From NCBI RefSeq assembly GCF_026213295.1, contig NC_079418.1, positions 4,029,887 through 4,093,886 of the forward strand: DNA of 64,000 nt, written 5' to 3'. The notes under the pieces were generated by a model. It was not told the DNA's origin and made no database searches. It worked only from the letters and a program-made list of their open reading frames with translations. The translations under genes were made by a program, and so were the position numbers. Within the stretch, counting starts at the first letter, position 1, and each line of letters starts with the position of its first letter. Source of the stretch: Gadus chalcogrammus (Eukaryota; Chordata; Actinopteri; Gadiformes; Gadidae). Below are positions 21,915-33,170 of the stretch, piece after piece.

Positions 21915-24900
21915 GTCATTCAGTGTAATCAAATTTAAAATACAAAAAAATCTTGGCAGGCATAAGAAGATTAAGAGGAGGTGTATGATATATTAAAACA
22001 CTATATGCAAGGACTGCCTTGCCATTCCAAAATACTAATTAATTGTAATTTGAAATCTTTACACTCTGCAAATATTATTTCAACCAGCAAGTTTTAACAG
22101 TTCACCAGGAATAAGTTTTTAGAGCAAGGTGATTTCTGTTTAAAATACAATAATATTTAGTTTAGTTGTATAATTGTATGTATATTTTATGAAACAAAAG
22201 TCATTATTAGCATTTTATTCATTTTTTTATACAATATATGCATTACACTGAATGACCAATTGATTACTCTGAATGACGTTTTGTCAAAAAGGTGTCATGC
22301 AATGCCACTATTAGCACTACTATTGTTACTTATCATTAGACCAAACTAGTCACAATCCTGAGTAAATGATGCAGCAGCAGATATTGCCAAAGAATAAGCA
22401 TTTTTTATTGAACACTTAAACTTAACAAAGGAACATTTAAAATTAGATGAACATTCAATGCAGAGAAGTGGCTTTCCTGCAAAAGTAATGTGCAAAGTAT
22501 TTCAGCAGTGCATGAAAGAAAATGTGTAAACATTGCATTTTTAAGTACCTGAACAAACCTAAACCAGTTCAATTATATACTGCATCTATATATATTTATT
22601 ATTTTTTTCTCTATTTCACAAACAGCAATATAGATACAGGATTGTTCAATTTGTGGAAACTAAATACGATATAAAGTTAGAATGATGTGATTATTGTATA
22701 TGATTCTTGCATCTAATTAACAGTTTTTACTAATAATTGTCTCTAAGATTAAACAGGAATAATTAACTATGGGATAATATATTAGATAATGTTTTTCATG
22801 TCTGTTGTTCGGTTTGAACAAGTCCAACAGGAGAGAGAGCCGAACAGTGCCTATGGGAATGGACAAAGCCAAAGGAACATTTAAAATTAGATGAACATTA
22901 GATAAACATTGTCAGATTATTTTGAAAACTTCTCCCAGTCTCCATGGCTAAGCTTGGACTGCCTCGTTGTAAGGGGTTCTGGCTCAGACACAACAGCCTT
23001 GATGTCCTCTTTGAAATAGAAGACTTTGTCTGCCATGTCTGGCCAGACAAATGCATTTTTTCCAGGTGCACTCTGGTGCATGCAGTTGACTTCTACCTCC
23101 CCTGCAACTACCTGCTCAACTTGCCCAACAAAGGGCTTGCTGTCATACATGACAACAACAAATTTCCCTGTTAGGTCGTCATCCTCAGCATTCTTAAACA
23201 TCTCAGCTGACTCTCCAAATTGGATGTCCACCGATGGTCCACATTCACATGCTGTTTCATTCCTACTGCAGAAGCAGGACACTTTCCGATGTTGGATCTT
23301 CCCTGGTTCAGTTGATTCAATTTGATGGATTTGGAATGTGCCCTTAACAGGTGGCAAATTGTCTGGCACACTCTCATCATACCGGCTCACATCACTCTCA
23401 TCACTGACCCAAAAGTACCGGATGTTTGATGCTGTGCTTTGGAGGAGTTGGTAGAGGTCCTCTGGCTTCTGAATGTCGCCTCCCTTCTTTACATGCTCAT
23501 CTGCGAGCCTCTTGACAGCACCCCCAACGCCATCTGGTGCCCCTTTACCATGAGATGCTTCTGAGAAGTTCCATGTCATTTTCTTGAACCCGAGCATAAA
23601 TGGAATGGTGCTCATCAAATAAAAATTCCGTTTATTTCTGTATTGAGTCACTGGACCATCGCTCATGCAGTGCAGTGTGGTGATCAAGGGATTCTCCTTC
23701 TTCAGGTCATCCAGAACTGGCTTGAGATGAGCCCAGACTGCACGCTCATCGTGGCGTAAGGAATCCGATATGGTAGCATACGACTGATGGCTGCCAGAAG
23801 TATACACAACGATGGTGTGAATTGTGGCTTGCTTCCGGCTGGACCCAAAATGAAATGCCTGGATTTCCGTGGCCAACTTGCATGCATAATTTTCTGAAAA
23901 GTCCATGTGGACAACAACCTCCTCCTCAGACAGTCTCCTTTAGGTGTCTACACTTTTTGGTTTGATGGATCCAGTTATACTGGTGTCTTGCTAGGTTGTC
24001 AAGCTTGCTGTTAAAGACTTTGACAAGATCACTCCAAGTCCCAGATTTCCTCTTTTTGGCAAATTTAGTTGAAATCTTACCCCGATCATTTGTTGTCTCC
24101 CTCTCCCACTGTTCCCATACAATTTCCTGAGGTTCTTCTGGCAGCTGAACTTCAAGCTCCTCGTAGCAGCACTTGGGGCACAGGCGGTACATGCATTTTT
24201 TTTCTTTGGGATCACACACTATAGCTGCTAGAAGTTGAGAGATGCTTGAGGTTTTGAGCAATCCCTTTTGCCTGAGTCTTTCCACCAGGAGGCCCATGTT
24301 CTCGTGGTGTATGCAAGCGCATGTGTTCCGATCACTTGCTTTCGGCTCGGTTATATGGAACGGTCTGAGGCGTAAGAACTGCCTGTAGGATATGGAGTCC
24401 TCTTTGGCCACCTCTGTGTTGTAGACACCATGGAGTTCCTTCAGTGTTCTGCAGAGAATGCGTCTCTGAAGTTTGACCTTGTTTCTCGTGATGGTATCCT
24501 TCTTACCTGCGAGCTGTCTGCTGTTCTCGTCTCTGCTTAGAAAAGCAGAGACCTTCTCTCGCCGAGTAACCTTTTTTTTCAGATTCACTTTCTTCATATT
24601 CTTCTTTTTTGGTTGGAGCTTTTTCTTCTCCCTTTGCAAACCCTTCCTTAGGTTTTCACTCCTTCTTTGTGCTTGAGCCAATTGTTTTTTAAGTTGGAAA
24701 AGTTCTCTCTTCAGTGCAACATTTTTGTTTTTGAGTCTTTGTGTTTTCCTTTCTTGTTTTGGGGTGGAGGAGGCCAGTGGCTCACTGGCTCGTGCACACC
24801 CAGTCGGTGGAATGACTGCTGGTGGAGACTGAGTCGGTGGAATGACTGCTGGTGGAGACTGAGAGCGTGGAATGACTGCTGGTGGAGAATCAGACCATGG

Positions 24901-26196
24901 AATGGGCACTGCTGGATGGGGTCTTGCAAGCATTTCTTCAGAAGGCTCCTCAGAGGACTCCGGTGTAATATCCAGGACTGCCCTCAGACGTTTTTCTGCA
25001 GCCCTGTGCTGTTTTTGAGTTTCCCGCCACTGTTCTCTCTTCTTCTTCACTTCAGCAGCTGATAAACTCCTAATTGGAGGATGATCAGGATTTGCACCGA
25101 GGTTGGCTTGCTTTCTTCTCTGATAGCTGGAATGCAGATTTGATGCAATTACTGATGTGAACACATTATAACAACATTCTTAATTCACATAATTTAATTT
25201 ATAATCAAGTTAATATTGAAATCCTAAATACCTTTCTCTTCTCCTTGCTAGTAGCTGTGCACGTGCTATTGGATCTTTGTTAATTTTCTCTCTGTGCTTT
25301 GCGACTGCTGATTTGTTGGAAGGCATCTAGAAAATCAATAAAACATTTTATTATTAATAACTTTAAATACATTGTTTACAAAAATGTAAATTAAAGATAC
25401 TATAAGGTTAATATTTTTCATTAACTTAATAAATATGTATAACAATAATAACAATAATAATTAAAGCTGAAAGCAGCATTTTACATTGTGCTTGCACAAT
25501 GCTGAGTAAAATGCCACCAAATATATTAAAAAAAAAAAAAAAAAAAAAAATTATAGATATGTTTTTTATATATATATTCCATATTTTTCATAGGCAGTGA
25601 TCGGCAATTGGCAGATCATGATTTTGGTGATCGGTAATCAGTGATCGGGCCCAGAAATGCTGATCAGGGCATCGGGTATTACTACATTAGTATTACTCAT
25701 TATATGAATCCTAATTATTACACTGAATGACATCCATTACACTGAATGACATTTTAATAAGTAAACATGTTTTACAGGCAAACAGTTAGCCACCTATATC
25801 AAACAATGACCTTGACCTACAAAGTTTATAACAGTTATTTACTAAATACACTTGTTTAGAGGAATATCTAACAATAACTTACCTTGCTGTGTCACCTCAG
25901 GGGTCTCCAGGGGTCCTCTTGATGATGTCACAGATTGTCACATGACATCAGTTTCTGACCTAGCTTCTTGATCTCATTACACTGAATGACCTCTAATGAA
26001 CTGACTATTTGGGACAAAAGTCCCCTAACGATTTCAATATCAAAACATAACAATAACTCAATGTCCTTTTAATATCTCAATCTTATCACTCATAAAAATG
26101 TGCCAAGAAAGTTTAAATATAATTTTGTTTGGTATTTTATATATTATTTAAAGATGTATTAGTCAAATTGAAGTCCGGACCATTACACTGAATGAC
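21915..26196. repeat. Dispersed subterminal motif ATTACACTGAATGAC
   Basis: Exact copies are at 22242-22256, 25717-25731, 25736-25750, 25976-25990 and 26182-26196 on the + strand, and 21915-21929 on the minus strand. A one-mismatch copy is at 22263-22277. They lie only in the two non-coding flanks of the transposase gene, which is the usual place for transposase-binding subterminal repeats. Confidence 0.88.
22917..25326 (-). pseudogene. Transposase-like gene of unknown superfamily, one frameshift
   Basis: Exon 1 (25326-25232, MPSNKSAVAKHREKINKDP) ends at a GTATTT donor. Exon 2 starts at 25126 after a CAG and keeps frame exactly. The N-terminal part is basic with a long lysine-rich coiled coil and a repeated SPPAVIP segment. 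Next come Cys/His-rich motifs (CACIHHENMGLLVERLRQ, CMYRLCPKCCYEE). The frame breaks near 23926-23936 by one base. The other frame then continues through EEEVVVHMDFSENYACK, later TLHCMSDGPVTQYRNKRNFY and FSEASHGKGAPDGVGGAVKR. Conserved-looking D, D and E/H residues in these three blocks suggest a DDE-like nuclease. No known family name could be assigned by eye. Confidence 0.75.
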
Positions 26197-26441
26197 AATT
26201 TTGCACTTCATGACATTATTTAATATATATATTTACAATTTATTTTCATTAAATCTCTCTGAAATAATAAAGTAGATATTGAAGATTCACTTTATATACA
26301 ATTTATGTATTTAATTCTCTTTTATATTAATTTAATGTATCCGGATCCCAAAAAAGGCTTGTCACGTCTTTGACCCAATTTATATTGGGTATGTTTTTAG
26401 AGCAGGGAACATTAGCCTATCCCAGTTTGCACCTCACCCAC

Positions 26442-26870
26442 CTATAACTTATATTCCAAAATTTGGATCTCCAAAGCATCCTTTTGCATCTTTTGAATTG
26501 TTACAATTGCATGGAGGTTGGTGAGGGCATCTGGTTCAAGTAGGGCGATGACGCCATCAGTAACTGGAAGCAGATGATTAGACAGTGCAATTATTACTTG
26601 AGCCAGAATATTGCCCCATCTAATTTGCAACGCGCTGGGTTGCGTGTACATATTTAATTATTTTGAATAACCAACCTCTTATACTGTAAAGGCACTTCTA
26701 TCCTGGGAGGTGGGGGGGATCAGAGGAGCTCCCCCCAGGGATGCCCTCAGCCACAGGACGCATACTCTGTTGGCTGAGGGCCATCTCCTCAGCCTCTGTG
26801 AGGGCTGCAGGTGGTGGACCCCCTCCAGTCTGCCGGGCCTCTGCATTTTTTCGATTTGCTAACATGGAGG
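26442..26870 (-). pseudogene. Harbinger Myb-like accessory remnant
   Basis: On the minus strand, 26870-26700 reads KNAEARQTGGGPPPAALTEA followed by EEMALSQQSMRPVAEGIPGG, a signature of Harbinger Myb-like proteins downstream of the DNA-binding domain. 26651-26442 reads a short C-terminal helical part ending LEIQILEYKL. The Myb domain itself was not located with confidence further upstream (27430-27550 may hold a trace). It belongs to the outer 20270-27757 element. Confidence 0.7.
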
Positions 26871-27208
26871 AAAATGTTACCCTAATATTCAGTAAGCGCT
26901 ATTTTGAAGACACATATATATTTATAATGCATTTTGCCTAGGTGTAGCCTTCTAATATATCTAAATCCTATTAAATATTGGCAGTGTTGGGTAGGCTGGG
27001 AAATGTAGGCCTACTACTTACATTTACTGCTTAAATATAGTATACAAATATATAATACATGTTGAACATAGCTGTTAAATTAGGTAGAGCAGGCAAAACA
27101 GCACAATTGATTTGATTTCAATTAAACATTAGTTTACCCGTTTAAACTATATTTTTGTACTTCATTTGCTGCCAAGTCCTCGTGGGGCAACTCGGGGTTG
27201 CGTAAATT

Positions 27209-27210
<2 letters not shown>

Positions 27211-27302
<92 letters not shown>
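27211..27302. repeat. CA microsatellite
   Basis: A pure CA run of about 92 bases inside the right arm of the large Harbinger element. Confidence 0.95.
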
Positions 27303-27304
<2 letters not shown>

Positions 27305-28095
27305 TTACATATTGAATAAGTGGAAGATATTAAACTTTCCTCTTATTTTATTTTATTTTACTAATTTATTTGACTCACGCATTGACTTGTTCAGCTATTT
27401 CCTGCCAAGCTCTCTCTCGCTGCCGCGGCGGTATTGCTTTTTTTTGTTAAAATGGGTAACTGCTCGGCATACACGTTCATTCGAATTTCCAATTACGTGG
27501 GGGAAAAGTAAGTGGATCTACGCTTTTGGTCCATGTTTGATCATGTTATCAGAGTTCCATTGATGATGGCTCTTCATAGTCAACAGGCACGCCCTCAACC
27601 CAGAGTGAACATACTCAGAGTTGATTAACCCAACGCTGATCACCTGTTCTGAAACCGAAAACCCAGAGTTGCTTTTCAACCCTGAACTCTGAGTCAACCA
27701 ACTCAGAGCGCAGGATTAAACTCAGAGTATGTTAAACCAGCTACCTGAAACAGGCCTCTGGTCTGGTTTTCTGTTTTTTTCACAGTAAACATAAACACAC
27801 ACAGTAAACATACAAGGGGAGGAGATAGAGGGAGAGAGAGAGAGAGAATATTATTGTCTGCAATTATGTTTAAAATGATACTGCGAAAGTATTCTGTGTA
27901 ATTGTATTTATTTAGTTATTATTCAACGTTTTCTATCTTTATTACATTTTCTTTATGTATTTTGCATTTTTATTTGTCACTTAATTTCTCTTTCGCTGTA
28001 TTTTTTAATCTTGAGCTGCAAGTGATTCCCCCCGTCTTGGATTCAAAAAGTTGAATGTATCTTATCTGCTTGTGGATGATTTATTGGTAAATGGC

Positions 28096-28212
<117 letters not shown>

Positions 28213-28332
28213 GGAGTACAGGTAAACCAGTAATCCTCTTCAGTTAGTTAATGATTGATTGTGAGAGAGAGTATCAGTAGACTCTGATAACAGCCAACTG
28301 TTCTGTTGTCATCGTCTGTTTAATACTCCTAC

Positions 28333-28449
28333 CTCTCCTCTCTGGAGGGGCGTCCATCTTTAAGGAGAGGAGGATGATTCATAGATTGGTCACTCTTCAT
28401 GGAGATACAGCTGGGTCCAGGGGAGTCTGCTCTCTGCTGCCGGACTCTC
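28333..28449 (-). pseudogene. NLR N-terminal exon
   Basis: A 117-bp exon with an AG acceptor (28450-28451) and GT donor (28331-28332) reads VRQQRADSPGPSCISMKSDQ and then SMNHPPLLKDGRPSRE. Short exons with an SPGPSCISMKSD core repeat are found at the N-terminus of fish NLR-C genes. It is in the same orientation as the NACHT and LRR pieces downstream. It may be an intact exon of a gene whose middle is destroyed. Confidence 0.8.
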
Positions 28450-28477
28450 CTAGATAAACAAGATCAGACAACCACAT

Positions 28478-28652
28478 CAAGTCAACCACATCACTAAAAC
28501 AGCCTTATCCCTCCTCTCATTCACACCATGTCAACCACATCACTAAAACAGCCTTATCCCTCCTCTCATTCACACCATGTCAACCACATCACTAACACAG
28601 CCTTATCCCTCCTCTCATTCACACCATGTCAACCACATCACTAAAACAGCCT
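28478..28652. repeat. Minisatellite, 49-bp unit
   Basis: About 3.5 copies of a unit containing AACCACATCACTAAAACAGC and CCTTATCCCTCCTCTCATTC repeat with a period of 49 bases and almost no differences. It lies between the NLR exon and the 3' end of the RLE LINE. Confidence 0.9.
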
Positions 28653-30492
28653 TAGCCTATAATGGAGGAGATTGAGCAATATGTTGCAAGCTGCTTGGCT
28701 TTACATTTGGACAACCTCATAATTCTCAAGCCTCTGACCACCAGCCTGTGGACATGACCTAGGCTGCCGAAAATAAAAACGATGAGCTGGCATTTATAGC
28801 CTAAATGTATGATAGCTTGCACTAATGGTTGGTATTGAACTTGTTTACTAAGGAAAGCTTCCTCTAAACTTGAGTCAAAAGTGCAACCAACTTCCCATAG
28901 GAAAACCTCTCTGTTATTCTCATCAATCACAATGACATCCGGTGTATTTGCTGTTATACCTTTAAATACATGGGGGTCATTGCATTGGAACATTTCTGGT
29001 TTCACACATGAATGTTTGTAGAACAAAACAGAGGAATAAAACATGGGTGACACATCTTTGGTGATAATGTCAACAATCCTGTCATGCCTGGCTATGTATA
29101 GTCCTTGGTAAACATTACAACCGTTTAAAATGTGGGACATAGACTCTATGGTCTGACGCTGTCCATGGTGTAGACAGTGAGAGTCATGAATATTGGGATA
29201 CCAGATGGACAGATTCAGTTTAGTTGGCAGCACCTGGAGGCGAGCCTTTATCGTAAAGATTAGGATTTCCTCAACGATAGCTGCATTTTTTAGAATTGAG
29301 TGGGACACAGAGTGATCAGCTGACTGGAGGCAGGCAAGCTTCCCTTGCAGCCTCAGTCCTGTCCAGCGCTCCTTTCTCTCTTGCTCTCTGAGCGTTAGAA
29401 GGTGCGCGCGCGCGCGTGCCGATGGTGGGGAGCACGCTGGATGTTCCGTCGCGGCTCACTGTTGCGCGCACATTTATTGACAGGTCCGTGATCACAGACT
29501 TGGAGACGCTCACCGTCTCGTTGTCCGCTCTTTTCCACTCCAGGGAAACACCAGTCCAGTCACACAGGTCGTTCAGATCGGGCCAGTCAGAGTTTACGCC
29601 AAACCCTGGTGCATTGGTGTCTAGTTTACCACTGGGCTTCTTTTTAAACCCAAGGAAGCTGGGGAGGTCGCTCGTTTTCAGGACCTTGCGCCGCTCCAGG
29701 TCGAGAATGAGCGAGGCTCTGGCGATCTCTCTGACTGCCTTATCGTCGCTGTTAAGCATGTTTAATAAATGGGCAAGGCGTGTGGAAATATATGTCCATT
29801 CAATGTCTGTTATCCCCAGCCCCCCCTCCCGCTTACTATGAAAAATGAAGTCAGGGGTTGTGTGTGTGCTCATGCCAAACCACTCTCTCACTCGTTGTAC
29901 AGTTTTGTTGTTGAGTTCGTACAGTACCTTCTTTGGTATGTGAACATTGGAGAAGAGATGGTGTATTTTGGCCAGAGCAATCTGCCCGATCGCCTCCAGT
30001 TTCATAACCAGAGGGAGAGGAGAGGAGTGTATCATGTCCAGCCTGGCCATGTAGTCTGTGACAATCTCGTCTACTTGCGCTGTCCACTCCCCTGCGATAT
30101 TGAATTTATGGCCGAGGTAGCTGTATGTTTTGTGGCGCGCAAAGACTCTGATTGGTACATTGTTTATTGTGAATGTTGGGATTGTGTCTGATTTGGCATG
30201 ATACCAGCGATTGCCGCCACTCCTCCTCTCGTAAAAGACAGCACATTTTGATTGTTTCACCGGTAGTCCAGACCACTCTAAAAAAGAGTCAGTCCTGGAA
30301 AGCATGTATTTTATAACGCCTTCGTGTCGGGAGCATACGACCACATCGTCTGCGTACCCCTGCACGGGGTTGGGGGAGTAGGTGTTAAGGGGCGCACACT
30401 GGCACATCCACCGTATCCATCCATTGATTGCCAGCACAAAGTTCACCACGCTCCACGGGCAGCCCGTTTTTATACCCAGTTGTAATGGGATT

Positions 30493-30496
<4 letters not shown>
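28652..30496 (-). mobile_element. RLE-type LINE (R2/R4/Rex6-like), 5'-truncated
   Basis: The minus strand encodes the second half of RT (KTGCPWSVVNFVLAINGW, then QGYADDVVVCSRHEG), a thumb/connection region, a Cys/His segment (HCLHHGQRQTIESMSHILNG then C) and a PD-(D/E)XK endonuclease (PDVIVIDENNREVFLWEVGC). RT followed by a restriction-like endonuclease is the R2/R4/NeSL arrangement, and Rex6 is the fish example I think fits best. A one-base frameshift near 29340 separates the frames 29316-30539 and 28652-29308. The 5' edge lies in a CA microsatellite. Confidence 0.85.

Positions 30497-30527
<31 letters not shown>
30497..30527. repeat. CA microsatellite, left half
   Basis: This CA run continues as 31330-31380 on the other side of a hAT element. 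The two halves were one microsatellite before the insertion. Confidence 0.9.
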
Positions 30528-30530
<3 letters not shown>

Positions 30531-31327
30531 GGCTGTCACTTTTTATTCGAAGTTCGAATATTCGTTCGAAGGTGGGGTGAAAAGTTCGAATTCGAAGTGT
30601 AATTCTCCATTCGAACTGTAAAAATGCGCTATAAAGAAGAGAGCGGCGAGTGGCTTTTCCTCAATAAAGCGGCCCTCTTGGATCCCCGCTTCTCCCGGTT
30701 AGTCCACCTTTCCCCTGCACAGAAACATCTCGTGACTGAAAGCCTCTCACACGAGCTCATTGAAACGGAGACCGACACTGATCGCACACGACAGGGAGAA
30801 AAGTCCGCTGCTGCGCTGGGCGCGATGGGCAGCCTGTTTGGGGACTTATACAGCACGGCTGACAGAAGCAGCTGCAGCGGTAACGGAGAGCTGCGAGACT
30901 ACTTGTAATTTTCTTTCCGTAAGGAATAAAAAGAGCAGCATGCCGTGTTGGAGGTCGGCCTCACAGATTGTTCGTTTATATAGGCTGTGTGTGCCATGGA
31001 TGACATGCGCTCCGCATATCGCGCTCCGAGCAGTTATTGTTAATGCGTAAAAGACAGCCGCACTTGTGTGTCGGAGCTTCCTCTTGTTGTGTTTACAAAT
31101 GTGTTATCAAAGATGTGTTTTTATCCTGTGCTGTTATGAATTCAGTAGGTATACGTGATTTCCACAAGAAATAAAAAGAAACACGACAACAGTTGTTGTC
31201 GTGTTTCTTTTTTTCTTTTTTTTTTTATAGTTCTAGGGGGGGGGGGGGGGGGGGGTCGAATGTATTCGAATTAATTATGGACATTCGAAATTCGTTCGAA
31301 TTTCATTTTTGGAAAAAGTGACAGCCC

Positions 31328-31329
<2 letters not shown>
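30528..31329 (+). mobile_element. hAT element inserted in a CA microsatellite
   Basis: The ends are TAGGGCTGTCACTTTTT and, reversed, TAGGGCTGTCACTTTTTCC. Subterminal TTCGAA and ATTCGAA repeats follow at both ends. Both flanks are ACACACAC, consistent with an 8-bp duplication but not provable within the repeat. The 802-bp element keeps only a short transposase fragment. Confidence 0.88.
30624..30908 (+). pseudogene. hAT transposase fragment (ZBED type)
   Basis: The frame includes FLNKAALLDPRFSRLVHLSP, which resembles the C-terminal half of ZBED1/4-like hAT transposases. It lacks both the BED zinc finger and the dimerisation region. It is a leftover of an autonomous parent. Confidence 0.7.

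Positions 31330-31380
<51 letters not shown>
31330..31380. repeat. CA microsatellite, right half
   Basis: The right part of the CA run interrupted by the hAT element. Confidence 0.9.
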
Positions 31381-31382
<2 letters not shown>

Positions 31383-31580
31383 GCATTTCGCTGCTAAAAC
31401 AACAACAAAAAATATTTCCTCAAATATTATTACTCTCAAAACATTGGCCAAAATGGAATATCTTTTTTATTTGGGCTGCTTCTAGACATTTTGGGTGGAT
31501 TTTGAACGGTATGTGGGCAGGACGTTTTTTGCAGGACCTGGCAACCCTGCGCTGTTGCCTGAGGTGCTGAAATGCTCCTG

Positions 31581-32760
31581 GGCCCCGTTTCCTGAAAGCA
31601 TCTTTAGCGTAAGTGGATCGCAGAGTGGGTCGTACGAGCATCGTACAGTTTTCACAGTTTCCCGAAAGCATCTTTGGTAACGAACGTCTTGAAAACGCTC
31701 GTAGCTAATGAGTGCTCCAGGGTACTCGTAGTACGCTAAGAGCCTCGTTAGCCTACTATAGCCTCAGTGGCGTAACCAGCGGACATAGTATTGGATGCGT
31801 TTTATTATAACACATTGGTAATGGTGTATCACGTGCGTCTGAGCCTAATGTGGGCCATTATGTTCTTAGTTTGAGAGAGACAGTCCAGGAAATGTTTGAG
31901 CAGGCAGGGCACTTAAAATGTGTGAGAGGAAGTCGGGGGGGTTTGTGCAGACTGACATAGGCTACTCATAAAACGTAGCCTAAAATAATGTAAAAAAAAA
32001 TAAAATAAAAAAATAATAAATATTAATTATAAAAATATTAAAAAAATGCAAAGGGCAAAAGGCTGGGATATGGTGGGGATTGTTCACGTTGACGGGAATG
32101 TTTAGTGACATGTGGGAGGGTGGAGGGGGTTAAAAAAAAGTCTCAATCACTCTTCGACGTGTATGAAAACCAGCCGCGTAGTTATGAGGGAGGCCGTCCT
32201 CACACCGATCTTCCTCGTCGCCATCGTCCTCAATGTCCTCCGGTTCAACCAAAGCTACCCCAGCCTTAGCTGGAATGTTGTGCAACATAGCTTTCACACA
32301 TATCACAGCGCATGACTTGGCCGGCGAAAACTGGAGCCCTCCGCTGGACTTGTGAAGGCATCTAAAGCGCAACTTCCACCTCCCGATCGTGCGCTCAGGA
32401 TTAGGACTGATATATATGTCGGCCTAGGCTTAATCAATTGTGTTTTAATATCTTTAGCATTCATATTATTGCAATCTATTCTTTTCGTAGGCTACTCTGT
32501 TGGCCTTGATGGGGAGATATTTTAAGCCTTTTTAACCCCATTTTCCTCCGACATTCCTGCGTCTCCCCCTGCGTCATAGCCCGTTTCAGCACCATGTCAG
32601 TGGACAGGTACAATCCTACGATCGTCGTGAGTGCAGCGAATGCGCGTTTACGTTAAGAGCAGTTTCGGGAAACGCTCCAAAGAAATTATCGATGGTTCGA
32701 AAGATCCATCGAGAGAATGATCTTACAAGCGAATATCCATCGATATCGGGAAACGGGGCC
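31581..32760. mobile_element. Harbinger element with CTG duplication, internally deleted
   Basis: The ends GGCCCCGTTTCC and, reversed, GGCCCCGTTTCCCGA are bordered by CTG at 31578-31580 and 32761-32763. The body has repeats of GAAAGCATCTTT and CGTAGTACG type. It retains only a transposase C-terminus on the minus strand. Confidence 0.82.
32130..32372 (-). pseudogene. Harbinger transposase C-terminus
   Basis: The frame reads RCLHKSSGGLQFSPAKSCAV, then LHNIPAKAGVAL, DIEDDGDEED and RRRVIETFF before a stop. These are the last residues of HARBI1-type transposases after the catalytic Glu. No upstream catalytic portion is present. Confidence 0.78.
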
Positions 32761-32940
32761 CTGAACAGATCTGGATCCACCATGGCCAAAAGACTTGTAT
32801 GCCTGTATAAATGTATAAATGGCAGAGTAAAGAATAAATTCATGCATTATCCTTCAACTTGAACATGTGTTTTTACAGTATAGAGTGGTGGAGGGATGAC
32901 GTATGTTGGCCAACCCGGAAGTGAGCGTCACCCTGGGTTC

Positions 32941-33170
32941 TAGGGATGCACCGATATGAACATTTTGACCGATACCGATATCCGATATTAAAATTGCTGT
33001 CACGGCCGATAACCGATATTTACCGATATCGACATTGGTATAAAAACAAGTTTCTATGATGATTTTGTATACTGAAGAACATTTAAACACTGTGAATATG
33101 AAAAAGTTATTTCTTTCTTTATTTACCAAAACTTTGAAATACATTGTTTCTTCAACAAGTTAAAGGGCAT
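32941..33170 (+). mobile_element. hAT terminus (TAGGGATGCACCGAT), truncated
   Basis: TAGGGATGCACCGATATGAA followed by repeated ACCGATA/CCGATATC subterminal motifs is a typical hAT left end. The matching right end is not within the next kilobase, so only a fragment is annotated. Confidence 0.6.

Larger units (their letters stand above)
21733..26380. mobile_element. 4.65-kb DNA transposon with an unassigned DDE-like transposase
   Basis: The ends AATTGGGTCAAAGAC (21733) and, reversed, AATTGGGTCAAAGAC (ending 26380) form a perfect 15-bp inverted repeat. Because AATT is its own complement, it may instead be a 4-bp target duplication next to an 11-bp GGGTCAAAGAC repeat. A 15-bp motif, ATTACACTGAATGAC, occurs near both ends (see separate entry). 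A two-exon minus-strand gene of about 760 codons fills the middle. The element sits inside the large Harbinger, so it is younger than that one. I do not recognise its superfamily. Confidence 0.8.
20270..27757. mobile_element. Large Harbinger element, host of nested insertions
   Basis: The ends AGCCCTGTTTCAGGTAGCTG and, reversed, AGGCCTGTTTCAGGTAGCTG match over more than 20 bases. CTG stands on both sides (20267-20269 and 27758-27760). Subterminal repeats related to CTCTGAGTT are found at both ends. Inside are a transposase N-terminal exon, a reversed Myb-like accessory remnant, a 616-bp MITE, and the 4.65-kb transposon at 21733-26380. The catalytic part of its own transposase was not found. 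Confidence 0.85.

Noticed and set aside
27198..27563. Threonine/histidine-rich open frame
   Set aside because: The first half is a CA microsatellite; no domain in the rest.
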